Counted from the first letter of the stretch, positions 8,377 through 14,087 are shown. The stretch: 14,087 nucleotides of DNA from Oscillospiraceae bacterium (GCA_020025545.1 JAHHRX010000035.1:1-14087); one strand, 5' to 3'. The notes: generated by a model from the sequence alone, not told the origin. Program-made: numbers and translations.

Positions 8377-8411
8377 GGTAAAAATAAATTTAGCAAATTT
8401 TAAAAATCCCC

Positions 8412-8439
8412 TTGACATTTTGGAATACTGTGGTATAAT
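8412..8439 (+). promoter_or_regulatory. Promoter of tRNA-Gly
   Basis: A perfect -35 TTGACA (8412-8417) and a perfect -10 TATAAT (8434-8439) are separated by 16 bp. The tRNA 5' end is 13 nt downstream of the -10. Confidence 0.85.
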
Positions 8440-8451
8440 AACCCATGTTCC

Positions 8452-8527
8452 GCGGGCGTAGCTCATCCGGTAGAGCGCCACCTTGCCAAGGTGGAGGTAG
8501 CGAGTTCGAGCCTCGTCGCCCGCTCCA
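8452..8527 (+). tRNA. tRNA-Gly(GCC), CCA encoded
   Basis: The acceptor strands GCGGGCG (8452-8458) and CGCCCGC (8517-8523) pair fully. The anticodon stem CCACC/GGTGG encloses TTGCCAA, giving anticodon GCC (Gly). The T-arm is GCGAG-TTCGAGC-CTCGT. The discriminator is T8524, and CCA (8525-8527) is encoded. It is a single-gene unit with its own promoter and terminator, although read-through from the upstream operon is possible. Confidence 0.97.
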
Positions 8528-8534
8528 AAATAAT

Positions 8535-8586
8535 ATAATCCGAACCAAGTCTTCCCTATGGGAGATGGGTTCGGATTATTTTTTTC
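8535..8586 (+). terminator. Terminator of tRNA-Gly
   Basis: Perfect 12-bp arms 8535-8546 and 8568-8579 enclose a further small inner stem (CTTCCC/GGGAG) and are followed by a run of Ts to 8585. The hairpin starts 8 nt after the encoded CCA. Confidence 0.9.
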
Positions 8587-8624
8587 GGCAAGTATGAATC
8601 GGCTTACATTTCTAATGGCGGTAT

Positions 8625-8700
8625 GAAAAAGCCCGCCTCAAAGCCGGGGGGCACACCGTGCACAAAGGCCTCCTAAGGGTGGAGCCCTGCTGTGCCGCAC
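8625..8700 (-). ncRNA. Possible structured minus-strand RNA ending in a terminator
   Basis: On the minus strand a first hairpin pairs GCACA (8691-8695) with TGTGC (8660-8664) and an inner 8-bp arm (8681-8688 with 866-73 of the same hundred, one mismatch) around a 7-nt loop. A second hairpin follows (8646-8652 with 8631-8637) with a U-run complementary to 8626-8630. That arrangement resembles a small RNA with an intrinsic terminator. I see no convincing minus-strand promoter and do not recognise an RNA family. It could instead be the terminator of a lost gene or a dispersed repeat. No protein gene is evident in 8590-8727. Confidence 0.3.
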
Positions 8701-8727
8701 ATTTCAGTAGCAATTGTTTAAGATCTG

Positions 8728-8736
8728 TGATATGAT
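8728..8736 (+). promoter_or_regulatory. Extended -10 promoter of DUF5662-GH13 operon
   Basis: TGA followed by TATGAT (8731-8736) forms an extended -10. A -35 match at the right distance (TAGCAA, 8708-8713) is weak, as is tolerated for extended -10 promoters. The start codon at 8798 is about 55 nt from the predicted start site. Confidence 0.5.
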
Positions 8737-8797
8737 AATAGAAACACAGCGCAACCGAATCCGCAAAACTTTTGCAGAGGAGGAAAAGGAGCATAGC

Positions 8798-9358
8798 ATG
8801 AAAATCTGGCAGCATTTTAAGACGATTACCCGTCACCGTATGATCGTAATGGCGGGATGTTTTCGGGTGGGACTGTATTGGCAGGGACTGACGCATGACC
8901 TCTCCAAATATTCTCCCACGGAGTTTTGGCACGGGGCAAAATATTATCAGGGCACCCGCAGCCCCAACGCTGCCGAGCGAGAGGATAAGGGCTATTCCGA
9001 GGCGTGGATGCACCATAAAGGACGCAACCGTCACCACTATGAATACTGGACGGACATGAACATGGCTACATTGCAGTATGAAGCGGTGCCTATGCCCAGA
9101 AAATATCTGGCAGAACAGATTATGGATCGGCGGGCGGCCTGCATGGTCTATCAGGGAAAGCACTACACCCCCGCATCTCCTCTCAATTATTTTGAAAACA
9201 GCAGAGAGCGCAGCCTTATGCACCCTCAGAATCGGCAGGAGCTGGAATTTCTGCTGACAATGCTGAAAGATGAGGGAGAGGACGCAACTTTCAGATACAT
9301 CAAGGAAAATATGCTCAGGGGAAAACCCTTCCCTTGGGAAGAAAACATGGAGGAATGA
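8798..9358 (+). CDS. DUF5662 family protein
   Basis: This 186-aa soluble protein is conserved in Clostridia, and I recognise it as DUF5662. It is rich in potential metal ligands: THDLSKYS (His33/Asp34), His45, and MHHKGRNRHHYEYW (71-84, four His). An H-D pair plus clustered His is reminiscent of metal-dependent hydrolases, but no activity is known to me and none is claimed. The ATG at 8798 is chosen because AAGGAG (8786-8791) sits 6 nt upstream. A TTG at 8714 in the same frame would place the start before the promoter's -10. The stop lies 4 nt before the GH13 start, so the two form one operon. Confidence 0.82.
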   Translation: MKIWQHFKTITRHRMIVMAGCFRVGLYWQGLTHDLSKYSPTEFWHGAKYYQGTRSPNAAEREDKGYSEAWMHHKGRNRHHYEYWTDMNMATLQYEAVPMPRKYLAEQIMDRRAACMVYQGKHYTPASPLNYFENSRERSLMHPQNRQELEFLLTMLKDEGEDATFRYIKENMLRGKPFPWEENMEE

Positions 9359-9362
9359 TTTT

Positions 9363-10928
9363 ATGGCAGCATCATGGCTCAGTAAAGCAGTTTTTTACGA
9401 AATTTACCCCCAGTCTTTTTTTGACACCAATGCGGACGGTGTCGGAGATCTTCCCGGTGTAACCGAAAAGCTGGACTATGTGAAAAGTCTAGGCTGTAAC
9501 GCTCTGTGGCTGAACCCTTGCTTTGATTCTCCTTTCAAGGATGCAGGTTACGATGTCCGTGACTACAAGAAGGTAGCTCCGCGGTACGGCACCAACGACG
9601 ATATGAAGGCACTGTTTGCCGCTGCCCATAAAAAGGGCATCCGGGTCCTGCTGGATCTGGTTCCCGGCCATACCAGCGAGCAGCACCCATGGTTTCGGGA
9701 GAGCGGCAAGGCAGAAGAAAACGAATTTTCCCACCGCTATATCTGGACGGACAACGCCTTCGCACGAGGGGATGGAATGCCTTTTATCGGCGGTGAAATG
9801 CCCCGAAATGGCACCTATATCATCAACTTTTTCAAGAGTCAGCCGGCACTGAACTACGGCTACCGGGATATCCACGAGCCTTGGCAGAAGCCTATTGATG
9901 ATCCAGCCTGCCTCGCTACCCGGGAGGCTATGAAGGATATTATGCGCTTCTGGCTGGATATGGGCTGCGACGGTTTCCGGGTAGACATGGCGGATTCTCT
10001 GGTGAAAAATGACGGCAACGAAAAACTCGCAACCATGGAGGTCTGGAAAGACATTGCCGGTGCTATCCATGCCGAATATCCCGAGGCGGCACTGGTCTCT
10101 GAGTGGAACAATCCCGGACAGGCGCTCAGCTGCGGCTTTGACATGGACTTTTATCTGGACTGGCGCGGTAACGGCTATTCCGTCATGTTCCGCGACTATG
10201 ACATCCCCAAGTTTGGGGAAAAGATCGGCAAAAACAACAGCTATTTCAGCCTTGGCTCTGACCGTGATGTTTCCGGGTTCCTGAAGGATTTCCTGCCACG
10301 CTACGAAGCCGGTAAGGATAAGGGCCTTTGGTGTCTGATCTCCGGTAACCATGACACGGTTCGCGTGGCTCCGGGACTGGATGACCGGGAGCGCCGCCTG
10401 GCGTTTGCATTTCTTTATACAATGCCCGGTGCGCCTTTCCTCTACTACGGTGACGAAATCGGAATGCCCTACCGCTGGGTTCCCACCAAGGAAGGCGGTT
10501 ATCAGAGAACCGGCTCCCGGACACCTATGCAGTGGGACCGCAGCGAAAACATGGGCTTCTCTGCGGCAGACCCGGAGCGGCTTTATCTGCCCGTAGGCCC
10601 GCTGGAGGGCGCTCCTACCGTGGCAGATCAGGAAAAGGATCCCGGGTCCTTCCTGAACTTTGTAAGAGAAATCATCGCCCTGCGACAGAGCAACGACGAT
10701 CTGGGCAACTATAGCCCCTTCCGTGTCTATTCCGCCGAGGAAGGCTCTCGGCTCTTTGCCTATAAGCGGGGCGGGATGCTGGTGGCCGTGAATCCCTCTG
10801 CTGAGGAGCTGGTGCTGGAACTGGACGGAGACTACGAAATCCTCTACGCCATCGGCGACAGCCGGACAGAAAACGGCAGGCTTTTGCTGGGCAGACAGAG
10901 CTTTGCGGTGCTGAAGCCCAGAGTATAA
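9363..10928 (+). CDS. GH13 family alpha-glucosidase / alpha-amylase-type glycosyl hydrolase, cytoplasmic
   Basis: This 521-aa TIM-barrel enzyme acts on alpha-glucosidic bonds of small oligosaccharides. The N-terminus has the oligo-1,6-glucosidase-type calcium motif DTNADGVGD (21-29). Conserved regions: DLVPGHTS (98-105, Gly where most GH13 enzymes have Asn before His), QPALNYG (160-166), GFRVDMADS with the nucleophile Asp208, VSEWNN with the acid/base Glu247, and SGNHDTVR with Asp331. There is no signal peptide, so it works on imported sugars. A short beta-sandwich domain closes the protein. Which substrate (isomalto-oligosaccharide, trehalose-like, other) cannot be told: region V is not the canonical QPDLN. 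The ATG at 9363 has GGAGGA (9349-9354) 8 nt upstream. The stop is followed at once by a terminator. Confidence 0.9.
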   Translation: MAASWLSKAVFYEIYPQSFFDTNADGVGDLPGVTEKLDYVKSLGCNALWLNPCFDSPFKDAGYDVRDYKKVAPRYGTNDDMKALFAAAHKKGIRVLLDLVPGHTSEQHPWFRESGKAEENEFSHRYIWTDNAFARGDGMPFIGGEMPRNGTYIINFFKSQPALNYGYRDIHEPWQKPIDDPACLATREAMKDIMRFWLDMGCDGFRVDMADSLVKNDGNEKLATMEVWKDIAGAIHAEYPEAALVSEWNNPGQALSCGFDMDFYLDWRGNGYSVMFRDYDIPKFGEKIGKNNSYFSLGSDRDVSGFLKDFLPRYEAGKDKGLWCLISGNHDTVRVAPGLDDRERRLAFAFLYTMPGAPFLYYGDEIGMPYRWVPTKEGGYQRTGSRTPMQWDRSENMGFSAADPERLYLPVGPLEGAPTVADQEKDPGSFLNFVREIIALRQSNDDLGNYSPFRVYSAEEGSRLFAYKRGGMLVAVNPSAEELVLELDGDYEILYAIGDSRTENGRLLLGRQSFAVLKPRV

Positions 10929-10931
10929 ATT

Positions 10932-10982
10932 TTTTCCTCGGGCAGCGAAAAGTTGCCCGAGGAAAAATTTTCAGTTTTTTTT
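10932..10982 (+). terminator. Terminator of DUF5662-GH13 operon
   Basis: 14-bp arms 10932-10945 and 10955-10968 (core CCTCGGGCA/TGCCCGAGG) enclose a 9-nt loop. An A/T-rich stretch and eight Ts follow. It starts 3 nt after the GH13 stop codon. Confidence 0.85.
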
Positions 10983-10992
10983 CAAAAAGCAC

Positions 10993-11020
10993 TTGACTTT
11001 TTGAAAAGTATGAGTATAAT
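10993..11020 (+). promoter_or_regulatory. Promoter of tRNA-Gln
   Basis: A -35 TTGACT (10993-10998) and a perfect -10 TATAAT (11015-11020) are separated by 16 bp. The tRNA 5' end is 19 nt downstream of the -10. Confidence 0.82.
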
Positions 11021-11038
11021 AATATCCGTGCCTTGCAT

Positions 11039-11112
11039 AGAGGATTTGTGTAACGGTAGCACACCGGACTCTGACTCCGTTTGCGGGGGTTCGAATCCCT
11101 CATCCTCTGCCA
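11039..11112 (+). tRNA. tRNA-Gln(CTG), CCA encoded
   Basis: The acceptor strands AGAGGAT (11039-11045) and ATCCTCT (11102-11108) pair fully. The D-stem is GTG/CAC. The anticodon loop CTCTGAC gives anticodon CTG (Gln). The T-arm is GGGGG-TTCGAAT-CCCTC. The discriminator is G, and CCA is encoded at 11110-11112. The top anticodon-stem pair would be C-U, and the first acceptor pair is A-U, where many tRNA-Gln have U-A. It is a single-gene unit with its own promoter and terminator. Confidence 0.95.
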
Positions 11113-11118
11113 AAACAG

Positions 11119-11147
11119 AAACCACTCATTTGAGTGGTTTTTTGTTT
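11119..11147 (+). terminator. Terminator of tRNA-Gln
   Basis: ACCACTC pairs with GAGTGGT around ATTT, extended by A-T pairs on both sides, then TTTTTTGTTTT. It lies 7 nt after the tRNA. Confidence 0.85.
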
Positions 11148-11164
11148 TATGTAGGAACTGAACC

Positions 11165-11210
11165 GCGGGATGGTTTCTGAAAACTGCTTCAGAAACCATC
11201 CCGCTTTTTT
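11165..11210 (+). terminator. Second, orphan terminator
   Basis: Perfect 17-bp arms 11165-11181 and 11188-11204 enclose a 6-nt loop and are followed by six Ts. It is a textbook plus-strand terminator, but only 18 nt separate it from the tRNA-Gln terminator and no gene lies between. It is either a backup terminator or the remains of a deleted gene. Confidence 0.8.
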
Positions 11211-11239
11211 GCTGCTTTCTGGTGGAATAGTACAGCCCT

Positions 11240-11619
11240 TCGGCAAAACAGAATATGGATATTCTGAAAGCGTGTCAGACCGTGACGGATGCTGTGCACT
11301 GCAGCTTTGCTGGCTGCTTACGGCGGTGGGGCTGGGCGTGGAATATCTGTGCTATACGCTCATTCCGGCGCAGTCTGTTTTCAGCATTCTGCGCAGTGTC
11401 AATGTGTTTTCCTATGTATTTTCAGTGCCGCTGTATACACAGTACGAAAATATAAATTTCTTTTCTTATCCGGTGGGCCAAAGAGCATTGCTGCTGACAC
11501 TGCTGGCAGATGGCGTTGCCATTTTTTCGGCGGGAGGATTTGCACAGTCGGCAGCTTGGGCGGCACTTTCCGTGCTGGCATTGTTTGCAGCTCGGCGGCA
11601 TTGGTGCAGAAGTCAATGA
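11240..11619 (+). pseudogene. Decayed membrane-protein fragment, resembles an ABC-2-type permease
   Basis: One open frame reads as hydrophobic segments broken by a conserved-looking loop: LQLCWLLTAVGLGVEYLCY, then SILRSVNVFSYVFSVPL, YTQYENINFFSYPVG and RALLLTLLADGVAIFSAGG. The stretch with asparagine-phenylalanine-x-x-tyrosine-proline-valine recalls a motif in large clostridial ABC-2-type permeases. There is no ribosome site, and the only upstream ATG in frame (11170) lies inside the terminator hairpin. The frame stops at 11619, and the next reading frame runs open to 11699 without recognisable content. I infer a 5'- and 3'-truncated remnant. The family guess is from memory of sequence style and is weak. 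Confidence 0.42.
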
Positions 11620-11748
11620 TTTGGAACCAAGATAGAGAGGGACTACTTTGGTTCACACATAAAGAATCATTGGTCTATTTGCTGCCTGTTTATCAATAGG
11701 GGAAGAATATGAAATTAAAAAGATCATGATTTATACATTAAATTGCAG

Positions 11749-11785
11749 CAGGGAGCCGCCCCCAGAATGATGGAGCGGCTCCCTG
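11749..11785 (-). terminator. Hairpin behind the regulator remnant (probable former terminator)
   Basis: 11-bp perfect arms 11749-11759 and 11775-11785 (core AGGGAGCCGC/GCGGCTCCCT) enclose a 15-nt loop. On the minus strand it begins 6 nt after the stop codon of the regulator remnant, where a terminator is expected. The U-tail is poor in either direction, so function is doubtful. Confidence 0.45.
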
Positions 11786-11790
11786 TATTT

Positions 11791-11850
11791 CTATATGTCA
11801 TCGCCATCGTCGGGCTTATATTCCAGAATATCTCCGGGCTGCACTGAAAG
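11791..11850 (-). pseudogene. C-terminal remnant of an XRE-family (Cro/CI-type) transcriptional regulator
   Basis: On the minus strand, 19 codons read LSVQPGDILEYKPDDGDDI and then TAG (11791-11793). This closely resembles the usual C-terminus of small clostridial helix-turn-helix regulators (a QPGDILEY-type ending followed by acidic residues). The codon just upstream (11851-11853) is TAA in the same frame and nothing helix-turn-helix-like precedes it, so the rest of the gene is gone. Too short to be functional. Confidence 0.5.
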
Positions 11851-11879
11851 TTAATTTTTCTATGAAAAACAGAAAAATG

Positions 11880-11888
11880 TGGTACAAT
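11880..11888 (+). promoter_or_regulatory. Extended -10 promoter of the DUF1508 gene
   Basis: TGG followed by TACAAT (11883-11888) makes an extended -10, and no good -35 is visible. Transcription would start near 11895, leaving an unusually long leader of about 225 nt before the ATG at 12121. Confidence 0.5.
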
Positions 11889-11894
11889 AGGAAA

Positions 11895-12120
11895 TGCAAT
11901 CGTAGAATTTCCCTTTTGGCCTGCGCCACGGGGGGTGAGCGGCCGCGCTGCAAAACGAAAAATCACAAGTCTCCGTGTAGCTTCCGCTCCCACCGTGCGG
12001 GACTTGCCGGGGACGAAATGCCGGTGCCCCTGATTCTTGCGGGGCGGTAAGGGCGCCGCTTTTGATTCCGGCTGCTGCCGGGGGAAAACCATCAAATGTA
12101 AAACCGGGAGGAGCTTCTGC
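11895..12120 (+). promoter_or_regulatory. Long folded 5' leader of DUF1508 gene, possible cis-regulatory RNA
   Basis: This GC-rich stretch has no plausible gene but nested pairings. GGTGAGCGG (11934-11942) pairs with 11984-11994 with a 2-nt bulge. Inside it GCTGCA (11947-11952) pairs with TGTAGC (11976-11981). Further on, GCCCC/GGGGC (12026-12030 with 12041-12045) and CCGGC/GCCGG (12068-12072 with 12077-12081) form small hairpins. CTCCC at 11987-11991, within the first stem, is also complementary to GGGAG of the ribosome site (12106-12113), which would allow two exclusive states. I do not recognise a known riboswitch class. Folding was done by eye only. Confidence 0.38.
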
Positions 12121-12495
12121 ATGGGGCGTTTTTTGATCAGAAAAGTAAATACAGGCGTCAAATTCGATCTGCTGGCTGCCAACGGAGAGTCCGTTCTGTC
12201 TTCCGAGGTTTATCTGACGGAAGCTGCCTGCCGCAATGGGATTGTGTCCATTGTGAAAAATGCCCCGCAGGCCAATGTGGAGGATCAGACCCTCGAAAAT
12301 TCCGAGAAGGCGGCCTGTCCCAAGTTTGAAATCTACACCGACAGGGGCGGCAAGTACCGTTTCCGCCTGAAGGCACGCAACGGTGCGATTATCGGCGTGT
12401 CCGAGGGCTACAGAGCAAAGGCGAACTGTGAAAACGGCATTGCCAGTGTCCGCAGAAATTCCGAAGAAGCCCAGATCGATGAAGAGCAGCCATAG
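12121..12495 (+). CDS. DUF1508 (YegP-like) domain protein
   Basis: This 124-aa protein has two copies of the DUF1508 module. The first (about 1-48) has KFDLLAANGE...YLTEAACRNGIVSIVKN, and the second (about 68-113) has KYRFRLKARNGAIIGVSEGY...NGIASVRRN. The second is closer to the family consensus. YegP-like proteins are small, soluble and of unknown function. The ATG at 12121 is chosen for the strong ribosome site GGGAGGAG (12106-12113), 7 nt upstream; in-frame codons further up lie in the folded leader. The gene stands alone and ends at a bidirectional terminator shared with the convergent asparaginase gene. Confidence 0.87.
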   Translation: MGRFLIRKVNTGVKFDLLAANGESVLSSEVYLTEAACRNGIVSIVKNAPQANVEDQTLENSEKAACPKFEIYTDRGGKYRFRLKARNGAIIGVSEGYRAKANCENGIASVRRNSEEAQIDEEQP

Positions 12496-12497
12496 TG

Positions 12498-12530
12498 AAA
12501 ACCCCGGGATCTGGCAGATCCCGGGGTTTT
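12498..12530. terminator. Bidirectional terminator between DUF1508 and asparaginase genes
   Basis: Perfect 15-bp arms 12498-12512 and 12516-12530 (AAAACCCCGGGATCT and its complement) enclose a GGC loop. T-runs lie at the 3' end on both strands. It falls 2 nt after one stop codon and 2 nt before the other, serving both convergent genes. Confidence 0.88.
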
Positions 12531-12532
12531 GC

Positions 12533-13546
12533 TTATTTGAGGGTAAATACCGTTTTGCAGGTGCCTACAGGGGTGCCGTTATCGTTGATAATGGTGCCGC
12601 TGTTAAGGCTGTGAAGCATCTGCATGGTGTCTTTGTTTTCGTAACCGATCTGACGGAAAATTTCGCTGATGAGCAGAGGCCAGACGGCTTCGGTGCCGTC
12701 CTTCAGCTTCAGGGAAATGCCGATCCGCTCCTTCTTGAGGCCGATGCCATACACGCCGTTGGCACCGCCCTTTGCCACGATGTTGGGATCGTAGTTAATG
12801 AGGGAACACAGATATCCGGTGCCGCGCATCATCAGGGGATACTTGTGGATTCTGGGAACATAGCGCTCTGCCGCTGAGCGCAGGGATGCATCGGCAATGG
12901 TGTCGGTGCAGGCAAGATTCTTGAAGGCAGCGGCAATATTTTTCATGGGAACTGCAAACACGGGCACGCCGCAGCCGTCAATGCCAATCTGCACATCCGC
13001 CTGAGGATACTCCGAAAGAATGGCAATGGACCGCAGAATCTCCTTCTGGGCGGCGGAATCCACCTTCCAGTAGTCACGGATATGCTCCGGGTCCAGCTCT
13101 TTTTGCAGAAGCATAGCGCCGGTGTGCTTGCCGCTGCAGTTGTGGTAGACCTTTTCTTTGGGAAGTCCCCTGCGGATGCGTTCTTCATTGGCTTCGGTGC
13201 TGCCGGGAACTGCGGGATTCATCACAAGATCGTCAAGATCCATTCCCGCCTTTTGGAACATGGAGCGGATGGCGGCAACATGGAAGGATTCTCCCAGATG
13301 GGAACCGGAAAACAGTACGCTTTCCTCCTCTGTGATGCCGTATTTTTCGTCCAGTCTCCGGGCAATTACCGGCAGTGCCTGCAAGGGCTTGGAGGCGGAG
13401 CGGTAATATACGAGGGCATCGGGATTTCCGGCGCTCTTGATTACATTGCTGTTTTCGTCCACCACGCAGATATATCCCCAGTGAACGAGATCCATAAGAT
13501 TGCCCCGGTATTCTTCCGTCAAAACGGCACAGTCATTTTCATACAT
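12533..13546 (-). CDS. Asparaginase, type II (PF06089, Rhizobium etli-type)
   Basis: This 337-aa enzyme hydrolyses L-asparagine to aspartate and ammonia. It belongs to the Asparaginase_II family (related to the inducible R. etli enzyme) and not to the E. coli AnsA/AnsB fold. Catalytic features: RSASKPLQALP with Ser50/Lys53, GSHLGE (Ser82), HNCSGKHTGAML with Cys137/Lys140, and IDGCGVPVFAVP with Asp190/Cys192. KGGANGVYGIG lies in the C-terminal half. Length is normal for the family and no signal peptide is seen, so it is cytoplasmic. The start is the first ATG after the purine-rich GAGGGA (13554-13559), 7 nt away. The gene is a single unit: its own promoter region lies upstream, and the shared bidirectional terminator follows 2 nt after the stop. 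Confidence 0.92.
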   Translation of the reverse strand: MYENDCAVLTEEYRGNLMDLVHWGYICVVDENSNVIKSAGNPDALVYYRSASKPLQALPVIARRLDEKYGITEEESVLFSGSHLGESFHVAAIRSMFQKAGMDLDDLVMNPAVPGSTEANEERIRRGLPKEKVYHNCSGKHTGAMLLQKELDPEHIRDYWKVDSAAQKEILRSIAILSEYPQADVQIGIDGCGVPVFAVPMKNIAAAFKNLACTDTIADASLRSAAERYVPRIHKYPLMMRGTGYLCSLINYDPNIVAKGGANGVYGIGLKKERIGISLKLKDGTEAVWPLLISEIFRQIGYENKDTMQMLHSLNSGTIINDNGTPVGTCKTVFTLK

Positions 13547-13602
13547 TTTATTTCCCTCTTTCTGCCGCCGAAGTTACCTCCGGTGGATAAACTTCTTCAA
13601 AC

Positions 13603-13631
13603 AGTATAGCGAAAACCAAAAGAAAAAGAAA
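13603..13631 (-). promoter_or_regulatory. Probable promoter of the asparaginase gene
   Basis: On the minus strand a -10 TATACT (13603-13608) is preceded at 17 bp by TTTCTT (13626-13631), a weak -35. The predicted leader of about 50 nt contains a small hairpin (GAAGTT/AACTTC, 13570-13575 with 13590-13595) around a purine-rich CGGAGG. Confidence 0.45.
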
Positions 13632-13672
13632 GCCCCAAAAGAAATTTCCGGGCACAAAACTTCCGGAGGGCT
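13625..13672 (-). terminator. Weak terminator of the minus-strand hypothetical gene
   Basis: On the minus strand AGCCC overlapping the stop codon (13668-13672) can pair with GGGCT (13631-13635), with TCCGG/CCGGA nested inside but an 11-nt bulge on one side. T-rich sequence follows. The structure is imperfect, so the call is tentative, and it overlaps the -35 of the asparaginase promoter. Confidence 0.3.
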
Positions 13673-14087
13673 ATGACATTTTAAAGAAGATGAATTCCGT
13701 TACATCCTGCGTAGATGTGGCAGTTTCGTTTCCGTTGGGAGAAATCCCCTCTTTCTGCACAGTGTTTTTCACAACGAACGCAACCGTCTCTTTTGTCTTG
13801 GCGTTGCGCATTACACAATTTTCAATGTCCACGACCCACGGAGTATCCTTCGTAATTATAGGATTGATTTCCTTGGGAGCCTCCATAGAAACCAGTGCCG
13901 CACCGTAATCATATTCAAAATAATTGAATGTATATTCCTTGCCATCTATCCAATGCATCCGTATGGTGTGCATGAGATACTTTACAGGCACAACGGAATT
14001 CTGTTCTTGGGTAAATTCAGAATATAGTGTCCGGTTTTCTTTTACCGGGGTAAAATCCAATTCTCAAATTTCAATAACAAATTGGAC
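13671..14087 (-). pseudogene. Unrecognised protein, 3' part of a gene, reading frame apparently interrupted
   Basis: I do not recognise this protein. About 130 codons read openly from 14063 down to the TAG at 13671, with a composition like real protein (HTIRMHWIDGKEYTFNYFE, then TPWVVDIENCVMRNAKT). It is beta-rich and without membrane segments. No ATG or ribosome site fits the beginning; the only candidate is TTG at 14058-14060. In frame just upstream is TGA (14064-14066), and beyond it the frame runs on to the window edge (VQFVIEI). This suggests a nonsense mutation, or a truncated gene continuing past the window, over a genuine TTG start. The inverted repeat CCAATT...AATTGG flanks the interruption. 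Confidence 0.4.

Noticed and set aside
8625..8700. SRP RNA or 6S RNA
   Set aside because: The conserved SRP apical motif (GGAAG-type loop) is absent, and there is no long 6S-type rod with a central bubble.
8714..8797. Upstream TTG start extending the DUF5662 protein by 28 residues
   Set aside because: The TTG lies upstream of the likely -10 promoter element and has no ribosome site, whereas ATG 8798 has a strong one.
8612..9223. 203-codon minus-strand frame opposite the DUF5662 gene
   Set aside because: Mostly antisense to DUF5662; its end runs through the hairpin element and has no domain.
11939..11950. GCGGCCGC palindrome as a protein-binding operator
   Set aside because: It is a short GC-rich self-complementary stretch inside the larger folded leader and is better explained by that structure.
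11895..12120. RNase P RNA, tmRNA, group II intron or a common riboswitch (SAM, TPP, cobalamin, c-di-GMP)
   Set aside because: None of the diagnostic conserved cores could be found by eye.
12383..12877. 164-codon plus-strand frame across the DUF1508 / asparaginase junction
   Set aside because: It runs through the bidirectional terminator and antisense to asparaginase; no domain.
1..14087. CRISPR array, intact insertion sequence or integrase
   Set aside because: No regularly spaced repeats, transposase motifs or paired terminal repeats were seen on either strand.

Overview
The window looks like chromosomal DNA of a Gram-positive anaerobe of the class Clostridia, most likely in or near the Oscillospirales/Ruminococcaceae. 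This is inferred from the gene set (YitT-family permease, DUF5662 protein, clostridial-type asparaginase, divergent topoisomerase IV-like pair), from purine-rich Shine-Dalgarno sites at nearly every start, from near-consensus sigma-A promoters, and from many U-tailed terminators. No species assignment is possible from sequence reading alone. Nothing in the window looks like a phage, plasmid, CRISPR array or intact insertion sequence.

Layout. A tRNA-Arg(ACG), cut by the window edge, lies on the minus strand at the left end and diverges from a mutY / PHP-phosphatase operon (232-2050) that ends in a terminator. A second operon begins at a near-consensus promoter (2098-2126). It encodes both subunits of a divergent type IIA topoisomerase (parE-like 2165-4147, parC-like 4161-6410), a YitT-family membrane protein (6425-7288) and a lipoprotein with a transglutaminase-like fold that has lost its catalytic Cys and His (7303-8376). 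Next come tRNA-Gly(GCC) with its own promoter and terminator, and a structured minus-strand element of unknown nature (8625-8700). A two-gene operon follows: a DUF5662 protein and a cytoplasmic GH13 alpha-glucosidase-type enzyme (8798-10928). After it lies tRNA-Gln(CTG), again with its own promoter and terminator.

Between 11113 and 12120 there is no intact gene. This stretch holds two tandem terminators, a decayed membrane-protein fragment that resembles part of an ABC permease, the last 19 codons of an XRE-type regulator on the opposite strand with a hairpin behind it, an extended -10 promoter, and a GC-rich leader of about 220 nt that appears strongly folded. The leader precedes a small DUF1508 (YegP-like) gene (12121-12495). 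A bidirectional terminator separates that gene from a convergent type II asparaginase (12533-13546, minus). The right end carries the 3' part of an unrecognised minus-strand gene that appears interrupted by a stop codon (13671-14087).

How the parts relate. MutY removes adenine mispaired with 8-oxoguanine, and the topoisomerase pair handles DNA topology, so the left half is partly DNA maintenance. The YitT protein and the degenerate transglutaminase lipoprotein are envelope proteins transcribed with the topoisomerase, with no obvious functional link. The most unusual points are the divergent topoisomerase (altered TOPRIM and quinolone-site residues, no GyrA box), the catalytically dead lipoprotein domain with an internal duplication, the folded leader of the DUF1508 gene, and the gene graveyard downstream of tRNA-Gln.
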